Shown here: one piece after another, positions 6,471-11,972 of the stretch | Position numbering within the stretch: the stretch's first letter is position 1 | How the letters are laid out: each line of letters opens with the position of its first letter | Assembly: GCA_022572105.1 (NCBI GenBank) | Contig: JACZWN010000102.1 | Span: forward strand, 1 to 11,972 | Direction of reading: 5' to 3' | DNA from: Pseudomonadota bacterium | GTDB lineage: Bacteria > Pseudomonadota > Alphaproteobacteria > Kiloniellales > J153 | Length of the DNA stretch: 11,972 nt | Position numbers and translations under genes: made by a program | The notes under the pieces: generated by a model | What the model saw: only the letters and a program-made list of their open reading frames with translations | What the model was told of the DNA's origin: nothing | The model's database searches: none

Positions 6471-7496
6471 ATGCGAATTTGCGTCATCGGCGCCGGTGCC
6501 ATCGGCGGTCTTATGGGGGCGAGGCTCGCGCTCTCGGGCAACGAGGTCACGCTGATCGACCAGGGCGCCCACCTCGAGGCGATCAGGAACAACGGCCTCA
6601 AGCTGGTCTGGGCCGACGGCACGGAATACCTGGCCAAGGACGTCAAGGCCACGGACAGCTTCGAGGAGGTGGGACCTCAGGACCTGGTGATCCTGGCGGT
6701 CAAGGCCCATTACATCGAATCCCTGGCCGCCAAGGTGCCCGCCTTGCTCGGGCCGGAGACCATGGTCATGACGGTCCAGAACGGCCTGCCGTGGTGGTAC
6801 TTCCAGAGGCACGGCGGGGAGTTCGACGGGCGCCGGCTCGAGACCCTGGACCCCAACGGCGCGATCGAAGCCGCGATCGGGGCCGAGCGCATCATCGGCT
6901 GCGTGGTCTATCCGGCCGCGGCCGTCACCGCGCCCGGCGTGATCCATCACGTCGAGGGCGACCGCTTTCCGGTCGGCGAGCTGGACAACTCCGAGACCGA
7001 GCGCCTGCAACGGGTCCACGACACCATCGTCGAGGCCGGCTTCCGTTCGCGCGTGTTGACCTCGATCCGCTCCGAAATCTGGCTCAAGGCCTGGGGCAAC
7101 CTGTCGTTCAACCCGATCAGCGCGCTCAGCCACGCGACCCTCGTCGACATGTGCGAATTCCCCGAGACCCGCAAGCTGGCCGAGTACATGATGCGCGAGG
7201 CGGCCGAGATCGCCGGCAAGCTGGGGATCGAGTTCCGCCACACCATCGAGCGGCGGATCGAAGGGGCCCGGGGCGTCGGCGCCCACAAGACATCGATGCT
7301 GCAGGACGTCGAGGCGGGCCGCTCGCTCGAGGTCGAGGCCCTGATCGGCTCGGTGATCGAGATGGGCCGCTTGACCGATACGCCCTGCCCGCACATCGAC
7401 GCGGTCTACGCCTGCGTCAAGCTGCTCGACCGGACCATGGCCAAGGAGGGCGCGCGCGTCGCGGTGGAGAAGGTCGCCGTCGACAAGGCCGCCTGA
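6471..7496 (+). CDS. Ketopantoate reductase (PanE/ApbA)-family oxidoreductase
   Basis: A 341-residue NAD(P)H-dependent reductase. The N-terminus MRICVIGAGAIGG carries the Rossmann GxGxxG (7-12). The ILAVKAH segment and VQNGLPWW are typical of the nucleotide-binding domain. The C-terminal helical domain has the catalytic lysine K206 in WLKAWGN and the conserved N210 and N214. PanE proper reduces 2-dehydropantoate to pantoate, but this protein is longer than the roughly 300-residue biosynthetic enzyme. It also follows an FAH-family hydrolase, so reduction of another branched or aromatic 2-keto acid, possibly in catabolism, is as likely. I therefore give no symbol. The start at 6471 is set by GGAGG 5 nt upstream; the frame is open further up but lacks conserved residues. 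It ends 63 bp from a convergent gene. Confidence 0.9.
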   Translation: MRICVIGAGAIGGLMGARLALSGNEVTLIDQGAHLEAIRNNGLKLVWADGTEYLAKDVKATDSFEEVGPQDLVILAVKAHYIESLAAKVPALLGPETMVMTVQNGLPWWYFQRHGGEFDGRRLETLDPNGAIEAAIGAERIIGCVVYPAAAVTAPGVIHHVEGDRFPVGELDNSETERLQRVHDTIVEAGFRSRVLTSIRSEIWLKAWGNLSFNPISALSHATLVDMCEFPETRKLAEYMMREAAEIAGKLGIEFRHTIERRIEGARGVGAHKTSMLQDVEAGRSLEVEALIGSVIEMGRLTDTPCPHIDAVYACVKLLDRTMAKEGARVAVEKVAVDKAA

Positions 7497-7509
7497 ACCG
7501 CGGCTCGAG

Positions 7510-7559
7510 GCAGAGTGATCTAGGCCCGGCCATCTGTGGCCGGATCAGGATCACTCTGC
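7510..7559. repeat. Two-level palindrome filling the gap between convergent genes
   Basis: GCAGAGTGATC (7510-7520) is the exact reverse complement of GATCACTCTGC (7549-7559). Inside it, CCGGCCA (7526-7532) pairs with TGGCCGG (7537-7543) around a TCTG tetraloop. The two stems are separated by a 5x5 internal loop. It fills most of the 63-bp gap between the reductase stop and the DUF2794 stop, and probably ends transcription from both sides, although neither strand has a proper T-run. It shares the 13-mer CCGGATCAGGATC with hairpin A of the kinase gene. Confidence 0.88.
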
Positions 7560-7895
7560 TTAGGAAACCACCCGCAGGCTGTGACCGAAGACCTTCAGCG
7601 CCTCGGTCATGGTCTTGGCCTGCTTCAGGGTCTCGGCGCCGCTCGAGACCACGTACTCGCCGCCCGGCCCGGCCCCCTTGGCCCGCTTGGCGATGCGGAA
7701 CGCCGGGGCGTCGTGGCTGTGCCGGAAAACCGAGAAAACCGCGCTGCCGCCGCGCTGATCTATGGCGTAATCGCGCCATTCACCGCTCGCCACCCGGCGA
7801 CTGTAAAGCGACAGCAACTGGTTCAGTTCGTTGCGGTCGAAAAAGGTTGCTCTGTTCTTGGGGTGGATCTCGTCAAGACGATAGAGCTTGGCCAT
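7560..7895 (-). CDS. DUF2794 family protein
   Basis: A 111-residue cytoplasmic protein of unknown function. The central segment FDRNELNQLLSLYSRRVASG, continuing EWRDYAID and then AVFSVFRH, is the hallmark of DUF2794, a family found almost only in alphaproteobacteria. The end (TLKQAKTMTEALKVFGHSLRVV) also fits. I chose the ATG at 7895 (MAKLYRLDEIH) because homologues are about this length. An in-frame GTG at 7955 would add 20 residues without family likeness, and neither start has a strong ribosome site. The upstream lipoprotein gene lies on the same strand 102 bp away, so read-through transcription is possible. The 3' end abuts a large palindrome and the convergent reductase gene. Confidence 0.9.
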   Translation of the reverse strand: MAKLYRLDEIHPKNRATFFDRNELNQLLSLYSRRVASGEWRDYAIDQRGGSAVFSVFRHSHDAPAFRIAKRAKGAGPGGEYVVSSGAETLKQAKTMTEALKVFGHSLRVVS

Positions 7896-7997
7896 GGGAC
7901 CGGCTAATTCGGCGTGGTGGGCGGTGGGCGTGGGCCTAGTTTCCCCGAATTCCACCGCACCGTCCAGCGGCCATATAGGCCCTTGAGCGCCTTGGTA

Positions 7998-8396
7998 TTA
8001 TTTGAGCGCCGGCTCGTATAGGGCGGCCATGGGCGCGGACGCCAGCGGCGCGATCAGGGTATCGCCGAAAACGATCCGCGTCTGGCTGCTCGCCGTGTAG
8101 TCGGGCCGGTCGTAGCAGCTCACCCCGCCCAGGGTGCGATAGCAGTAAAGCGCCTGGGACATGTAGGCGACCTGGCCCGGCTCGATGGGCACGGCCGGCT
8201 TGCAGTAGCTCTGGTCGTTGGCCACGTAAAGGATCGAGCAGTCCCGGTCGGTCGAATAGCTGACCGCGAGGTCGACCACGGTCTTGTCGGTGTGGATGAA
8301 GCTGGCCGTGCTGGCGGCGAGCATCGCCAGGCCGACGTCGCCGCCGCAAGCGCTCAATCCCAGAAGGCCGGCGCAGATGATGAAAATGCGGGTCAT
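7998..8396 (-). CDS. Small outer-membrane or periplasmic lipoprotein with four conserved-looking cysteines
   Basis: A 132-residue lipoprotein. The N-terminus (MTRIFIICAGLLGLSACGG) has a signal peptide with lipobox L14-S-A-C17. The residue after the lipidated Cys is Gly, not Asp, so outer-membrane sorting is likely. The mature part has four cysteines (53, 65, 85, 94) in DRDCS, SYCK, LYCYRTLG and VSCYDRP, which could form two disulfides. The YCYRTLGGVSCY block resembles a family of hypothetical alphaproteobacterial lipoproteins. No function is known to me. The start at 8396 is well supported by AAAGGAG 7 nt upstream, and the longer frame reaching 8477 would bury the signal peptide. A 9-bp direct repeat (TTGAGCGCC on the + strand, 7983-7991 and 8002-8010) straddles the stop. 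Confidence 0.85.
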   Translation of the reverse strand: MTRIFIICAGLLGLSACGGDVGLAMLAASTASFIHTDKTVVDLAVSYSTDRDCSILYVANDQSYCKPAVPIEPGQVAYMSQALYCYRTLGGVSCYDRPDYTASSQTRIVFGDTLIAPLASAPMAALYEPALK

Positions 8397-8538
8397 ACCT
8401 TGACTCCTTTGTGCCCGATGCCGAAAGCGCCGCTTGGAGTAACGCTCGATTCCTCGGGCCGTTGCGACGCGGGCCATCCTGGCCGAGCTGGCGCCGACTC
8501 GAAGTGTCCGCCTTGCGGGTAAACAAAGGGTTTAATCT

Positions 8539-8715
8539 CAAGAGCTTATAACCCATTGATTCAATTGTATGCATTTCGTCGAGCCCCGGCCCGTTGCCGG
8601 GCAAGCGCCGGCGTCGTGATGTTCTTCGTATGTTCGGCCTATGCCTTTGCGACCGGCCATGGGCCGACAACCCTCGGATCGGCGAAGGCCGCGGGGCCGC
8701 TATTGTAAGCTCTTG
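8539..8715. mobile_element. Possible miniature inverted-repeat element (MITE-like)
   Basis: CAAGAGCTTA (8539-8548) and its exact reverse complement TAAGCTCTTG (8706-8715) bound a 177-bp segment. With one mismatch the match extends to 12 of 13 positions. The tetramer ATCT abuts both outer ends (8535-8538 and 8716-8719), as a target-site duplication would. Internal hairpins occur, for example CCCGGC/GCCGGG (8585-8601). It has no coding capacity. A chance inverted repeat is the alternative, and no second copy is visible in this window. Confidence 0.4.
8621..8635 (+). promoter_or_regulatory. Second GTTC-N7-GTTC site, possible LexA box
   Basis: GTTC-TTCGTAT-GTTC agrees at 12 of 15 positions with the site upstream of the zinc-ribbon gene. 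It lies 168 bp before the thioredoxin-like start and 225 bp from the lipoprotein start. Unlike the first site, it does not overlap a recognisable -35/-10 pair, so functional support is weak. Confidence 0.35.
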
Positions 8716-8802
8716 ATCTTTCGTGTGTTTGATTGCAGTTAAGGGATGAGCCAGGCGGCTGCGGGCGGAATGTCCCGAGGGAAACATAAGGGAGGATGGG
8801 CC

Positions 8803-9354
8803 ATGGCGGCGGCACCACCGGTATGCGATTTCGGCTGGAAAGCGGTCGATTTCGAGCTCGAGGGGATCGATGGCGAAGTCTATACCCTGGACCGGGTGCG
8901 GGGCCCGAACGGCACCCTGGTCATGTTCATCTGCAACCACTGCCCCTACGTGAAGTCGGTGATCGGGCGCATCGTGCGCGACGTGGCGGACCTGACGCCG
9001 GCGGGCGTCGGCGTCATCGGCATCAACGCCAACGATCCGGCGGCCTACCCCGAGGATTCCTTCGACAACATGAAGGCCTTCGCCCGGCTTCACGGCTTCA
9101 ACTTCCCCTACGTGGTCGACCGCAGCCAGCAGGTGGCGCGTGCCTACGCCGCGGTCTGCACGCCGGATTTCTTCGGCTTCGACAAGGATTTGGAGTTGCA
9201 GTACCGGGGCCGGCTCGACGAATCGAAGACGACCCTGGTCGAGGGCGCGCGGCGCGAGCTCTACGAGGCCATGGTCCAAATCGCCGAGACCGGCCGGGGC
9301 CCGGCCGCCCAGATCGCCTCGATGGGTTGCTCCATCAAGTGGCTGGCGGCCTGA
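8803..9354 (+). CDS. Thioredoxin-fold (AhpC/TSA-like) protein with CNHC motif
   Basis: A 183-residue cytoplasmic protein of the thioredoxin-like/peroxiredoxin-like group. The FELEGIDGEVYTL segment is followed by LVMFICNHCPYVKS, in which C44-N-H-C47 takes the place of the CxxC redox motif just after the central beta strand. Further on, GVIGINANDPAAYPEDS, then FNFPYVVD and VCTPDFFGFD (with its cis-Pro in TPDF) follow the usual order of the fold. Related proteins are annotated as thioredoxin-family or redoxin-domain proteins, and the real electron donor and target are unknown. There is no signal peptide. The ATG at 8803 is preferred because GGGAGG lies 7 nt upstream; an ATG at 8746 would add 19 atypical residues and has no good ribosome site. 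It stands alone between divergent and downstream units. Confidence 0.88.
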   Translation: MAAAPPVCDFGWKAVDFELEGIDGEVYTLDRVRGPNGTLVMFICNHCPYVKSVIGRIVRDVADLTPAGVGVIGINANDPAAYPEDSFDNMKAFARLHGFNFPYVVDRSQQVARAYAAVCTPDFFGFDKDLELQYRGRLDESKTTLVEGARRELYEAMVQIAETGRGPAAQIASMGCSIKWLAA

Positions 9355-9408
9355 GCGGTCCCGGGGATGGCTGGCGGGGGACGGCTGGCGGGCCGCGCGG
9401 CGAAACCC

Positions 9409-9438
9409 TTTATCATCGGGGCATAGCCGGGCTATGTT
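9409..9438 (+). promoter_or_regulatory. Candidate promoter for the yfgM-like/bamB/der cluster, overlapped by a palindrome
   Basis: TTTATC (9409-9414) and TATGTT (9433-9438) are 18 nt apart and are the only promoter-like pair in the 118-bp gap before the yfgM-like gene. The -35 match is poor. The palindrome CATAGCC-G-GGCTATG (9422-9436) overlaps the -10 element and could be an operator or a leader hairpin. Confidence 0.4.
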
Positions 9439-9472
9439 AGCGCCCCTTCGATAGGTGCCAAGGACAAGGCTC

Positions 9473-10117
9473 GTGGCGGACGTATTCAAGGAAGTCGACG
9501 AGGATCTCCGACGCGATAACCTCACCAAGCTTTGGAAGAAGCACGGCCGCGAGGTGATCGGGCTGGCGGTCGTGATCGTGCTCGCCGTGGCCGGCGTGCA
9601 AGGCTGGCGGGCCTACGACCTGGACCGGCGCAGCACACTCTCCGACCGCTACGCGGCGGCGCTCGATCTGGCCGCGGACGGCGACACATCGGCCGGCCTG
9701 AACGCGCTCATCGATCTGAGCGAGGCCGATGGCGGCGGTTACGCCGGGCTGGCGGCTTTCGAGGAGGCCCGGCTGCGCGTCGCGAGCGGCGATATCGGCG
9801 GCGCGATCGCCGTTTGGGACCGGATCGCCGCCGAATCCGGCTTGGGCGAGGGGTTCCGGAGCGCGGCGACGCTGCTCTCCGTGCTGGCCCAGATTGACGC
9901 GGGCGACCCGGGGGTCTTGCGTGGGCGCCTGGAGCCGCTCGCGGCGGCAGGCGAGCCGTTCCGCGCCACGGCCCGCGAGCTGTTGGCGCTCCTCGCGCTG
10001 CGCGAGGGCGACCGCGCCGGCGCGCGCGAGCTCTATACCAAGATCGCGGATGACCGCGAGGCGCCTTCCGGCCTGCGCCAGCGCGCAACCCAGATGCTTG
10101 CGGCGCTCAGGGAATAA
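9473..10117 (+). CDS. YfgM-like TPR protein, SecYEG-associated / periplasmic chaperone partner
   Basis: A 214-residue inner-membrane protein. A short charged cytoplasmic head (MADVFKEVDEDLRRDNLTKL) precedes one membrane helix (about 28-45, REVIGLAVVIVLAVAGVQGW). The rest is an alanine-rich, periplasmic helical domain of TPR type. This layout is the YfgM/TPR_21 family, and the position directly before bamB and der matches the enterobacterial order yfgM-bamB-der. In E. coli YfgM associates with the Sec translocon and helps pass secreted proteins to periplasmic chaperones (family knowledge). I chose the GTG at 9473, 8 nt after AAGGA, because it gives the typical MADVFKEVDEDL start; a GTG at 9455 is in frame but atypical. 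bamB begins 9 bp after the stop, so the genes are surely co-transcribed. Confidence 0.88.
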   Translation: MADVFKEVDEDLRRDNLTKLWKKHGREVIGLAVVIVLAVAGVQGWRAYDLDRRSTLSDRYAAALDLAADGDTSAGLNALIDLSEADGGGYAGLAAFEEARLRVASGDIGGAIAVWDRIAAESGLGEGFRSAATLLSVLAQIDAGDPGVLRGRLEPLAAAGEPFRATARELLALLALREGDRAGARELYTKIADDREAPSGLRQRATQMLAALRE

Positions 10118-10126
10118 TCGGCCGTC

Positions 10127-11461
10127 ATGCGTTTCGCCGTCGCCAGGTATGCCGCGCTGATCGGGTTGGCGCTCGCGCTCGGCGCCTGCGAAACCTACGA
10201 CGACCTTTTCGGCAAGCCGTACGAGGAGATCCTGCCCGGCCAGCGCATCGCCATCCTCGCCCTCGACCGGGGCCTCAGGCCGGACCCGAGCGTGGCCGAC
10301 GTGCGGGTGCGCCTGTCGGAGCCCTACGTGAATAAGACCTGGACCCATACCGGCGGTAATGCGCCGCATGCCATGTACCACCTCTCGCTGGGCGATTCGC
10401 CGCGCCGGGTCTGGAGCGCCGACGTCGGCGAGGGCTCGGGCAGCGACCGGCGGCTGCTCGCCCAGCCGTTGGTGGTCGACGGCGTGGTCTACACCATGGA
10501 CGCGGTCGATACGGTCACCGCTTACGACGCCGAGCGCGGGCGCGTGATCTGGCGCGCCGATCTGGAGCCCGAGGACGAAGACGACGGCTACTTCGGCGGC
10601 GGCATCGCTTATGACGCCGGGCGCATTTACGTGACCACCGGGTTTGCGCGGGTGTTCTCGCTCGACGCCGAAACCGGCGCCGTCGTTTGGGAGCAGGCTG
10701 TGCCGGCGCCGGTGCGCGCCGCGCCCGTGGCGTCCGGCGGCCGGGTGTTCGCGGTCACCCTCGACAATCAGATGATCGCGCTCGCCGCCGAGGACGGGCG
10801 CCGCCTGTGGAGCCACAGCGGCATCCAGGAGACCACCAGCCTGGTCGGCGGTGCCAGCCCGGCGGTCGAGGGCTCGACCGTGATCGTGCCCTACTCCTCG
10901 GGCGAGATCGTCGGTCTCCTGGCGGAGAACGGCCGGGTGCTGTGGAGCGACAGCCTGTCCTCGATCACCCGGGTCGATCCGCTCGGCGATATCGCCCACA
11001 TCCGGGGCACGCCGGTCATCGACCGTGGCATGGTCTTCGCCATCAGTCATTCGGGGCGCATGGTGGCGGTCGACCTGCGCCGGGGCGTGCGCGCCTGGGA
11101 GGCGGATCTCGGCGGCGTCGAGATGCCCTGGGTCGGCGGCGACTTCATCTTCGTCCTGACCAACGACGCCCAGCTCGTGTGCCTGACCCGGCGCGACGGG
11201 CGCATCCGCTGGGTGCGGCCATTGGAGCGCTTCGAGGATCCGGAGGACCAGGAGGGCCCGATCCACTGGGCCGGCCCGGTGCTGGCCGGCGACCGGCTGA
11301 TCGTCGCCGGCACCAACGGGCAGGCGCTGTCGATCTCACCCTACACGGGCGAGGTCCTGGGCGTGATCGATCTGCCGGACAGCGTCTTTCTGGCCCCGGT
11401 CGTGGCCGACAACAGCCTGTATTTTCTGACCGAGGGCGGGAGCCTGGTGGCCATGCGCTGA
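10127..11461 (+). CDS. bamB: Outer-membrane protein assembly factor BamB
   Basis: A 444-residue lipoprotein component of the BAM complex, which inserts beta-barrel proteins into the outer membrane. The signal peptide ends in the lipobox L18-G-A-C21, followed by Glu, so the outer-membrane location is expected. After a linker of about 80 residues the protein is made of PQQ-like beta-propeller blades, seen as repeated patterns such as YTMDAVDTVTAYDAERGRVIW, VFSLDAETGAVVWEQ, MIALAAEDGRRLWSH, MVAVDLRRGVRAWEA and LVCLTRRDGRIRWV, then ALSISPYTGEVLG at the end. It lies between the yfgM-like gene (9-bp gap) and der (50-bp gap), the standard order. The ribosome site is weak (AGGGAA about 12 nt upstream), suggesting translational coupling to the gene before it. 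It is somewhat longer than the E. coli protein. Confidence 0.95.
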   Translation: MRFAVARYAALIGLALALGACETYDDLFGKPYEEILPGQRIAILALDRGLRPDPSVADVRVRLSEPYVNKTWTHTGGNAPHAMYHLSLGDSPRRVWSADVGEGSGSDRRLLAQPLVVDGVVYTMDAVDTVTAYDAERGRVIWRADLEPEDEDDGYFGGGIAYDAGRIYVTTGFARVFSLDAETGAVVWEQAVPAPVRAAPVASGGRVFAVTLDNQMIALAAEDGRRLWSHSGIQETTSLVGGASPAVEGSTVIVPYSSGEIVGLLAENGRVLWSDSLSSITRVDPLGDIAHIRGTPVIDRGMVFAISHSGRMVAVDLRRGVRAWEADLGGVEMPWVGGDFIFVLTNDAQLVCLTRRDGRIRWVRPLERFEDPEDQEGPIHWAGPVLAGDRLIVAGTNGQALSISPYTGEVLGVIDLPDSVFLAPVVADNSLYFLTEGGSLVAMR

Positions 11462-11511
11462 GCGCGGCCGCTGTCGCTCCTGTTATCCCAAGTCTCGCCC
11501 GAGGGGCAGCC

Positions 11512-11972
11512 ATGAACGTCACCGTCGCCATCATCGGCCGGCCCAACGTCGGCAAGTCGACCCTGTTCAACCGCTTGGTCGGCAAACGCTTGGCGCTGGT
11601 CGCCGCGGAGCCGGGGCTGACCCGCGACCGGCGCGAGGGCGCGGCGCGGCTTTTCGATCTCGAGTTCACGGCGGTCGATACCGCCGGCCTGGAGGAGGCC
11701 GAGGCGGACAGCCTCGAGGCGCGCATGCGCGCCCAGACCGATCGCGCGGTCGCGACCGCCGATCTCGCCCTGTTGCTGATCGACGCGCGCGCCGGGATCA
11801 CGCCGCTCGACCGGCACTTCGCCGACTGGCTGCGGCGCGGGCCGACGCCGGTGGTCCTGGTCGCCAACAAGTGTGAGAGCCGGGCCGGGGAAGCCGGCCG
11901 GCTGGAGGCCTTCGCGCTCGGCCTGGGCGAACCGGTGCCGCTTTCGGCCGAGCACAACCTGGGCCTGTCCGA
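11512..11972 (+). CDS. der: Ribosome-associated GTPase Der (EngA), N-terminal part, truncated by the window end
   Basis: The first 153 codons of a two-domain GTPase needed for 50S subunit maturation. The first G domain is visible: G1 GRPNVGKS (9-16), G2 region with T37 in GLTRD, G3 DTAG (56-59) and G4 NKCE (119-122), followed by the G5-like SAEH. G4 ends in Glu rather than Asp, as is common in alphaproteobacterial Der domain 1. The ATG at 11512 has GAGGGG 5 nt upstream. The second G domain and KH-like domain lie beyond the window. It follows bamB by 50 bp and is probably in the same operon. Confidence 0.97.
   Translation, partial: MNVTVAIIGRPNVGKSTLFNRLVGKRLALVAAEPGLTRDRREGAARLFDLEFTAVDTAGLEEAEADSLEARMRAQTDRAVATADLALLLIDARAGITPLDRHFADWLRRGPTPVVLVANKCESRAGEAGRLEAFALGLGEPVPLSAEHNLGLS

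Larger units (their letters stand above)
8397..8802. other. Divergent intergenic region between the lipoprotein and the thioredoxin-like gene
   Basis: No convincing gene is seen in these 406 bp. The part next to the lipoprotein gene is GC-rich. An AT-rich block at about 8520-8580 is the most promoter-like stretch, but I cannot assign hexamers with confidence. A possible miniature inverted-repeat element with an internal GTTC-N7-GTTC site covers 8539-8715. The last 87 bp lead to the ribosome site of the thioredoxin-like gene. An in-frame ATG at 8746 exists but lacks a good ribosome site. Confidence 0.6.

Noticed and set aside
8746..8802. Upstream ATG at 8746 as the start of the thioredoxin-like protein
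   Set aside because: It has no good ribosome site and adds 19 residues without family likeness, while the ATG at 8803 has GGGAGG 7 nt upstream.
7998..9354. Functional pairing of the four-cysteine lipoprotein with the CNHC thioredoxin-like protein as a disulfide system
   Set aside because: The thioredoxin-like protein has no signal peptide or membrane segment, so the two should be in different compartments, and the genes are divergent with about 400 bp between them.

Overview
The window looks like chromosomal DNA of a high-GC alphaproteobacterium, probably of the Rhodospirillales or a neighbouring order. The evidence is a DUF2794 gene (a family almost confined to Alphaproteobacteria), a DivJ/PleC-type histidine kinase core, a direct-repeat LexA box (GTTC-N7-GTTC) and an NKxE G4 motif in Der. 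No phage genes, transposases, tRNA/rRNA genes or CRISPR arrays are visible.

Layout, left to right. (1) Positions 1-2348, + strand: the last codons of an RsmB-like rRNA methyltransferase, a GNAT acetyltransferase overlapping it by ATGA, and guaA (GMP synthase). (2) 2605-4932, +: a CHASE-PAS histidine kinase whose coding sequence contains two consecutive long hairpins. (3) 5055-5333, -: a small CxxC/CxxC zinc-ribbon protein convergent with the kinase. Its promoter has a well-formed alphaproteobacterial LexA box. (4) 5631-7496, +: an FAH-family hydrolase followed by a PanE/ApbA-type ketopantoate reductase-like protein, probably a catabolic pair. (5) 7560-8396, -: a DUF2794 protein and a small four-cysteine lipoprotein. 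(6) 8397-8802: a divergent intergenic region holding a possible miniature inverted-repeat element (terminal repeats plus a 4-bp direct repeat) with a second GTTC-N7-GTTC site inside it. (7) 8803-9354, +: a thioredoxin-fold protein with a CNHC motif. (8) 9473-11972, +: the conserved cluster yfgM-like / bamB / der, with der cut by the window end.

How the genes work together. The right-hand block joins envelope biogenesis (YfgM-like periplasmic TPR protein, BamB) with ribosome assembly (Der), the same order as in many proteobacteria. The left block is translation/nucleotide housekeeping. The middle is accessory and regulatory. Its most notable signals are non-coding: the probable SOS control of the zinc-ribbon gene, the in-frame palindromic double hairpin inside the kinase gene, palindromic elements between both convergent gene pairs, and several short tandem duplications next to gene starts or stops. 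No wholly new multi-gene system is demonstrable from sequence alone. The candidate SOS-regulated zinc-ribbon gene and the hairpin insertion are the best leads.
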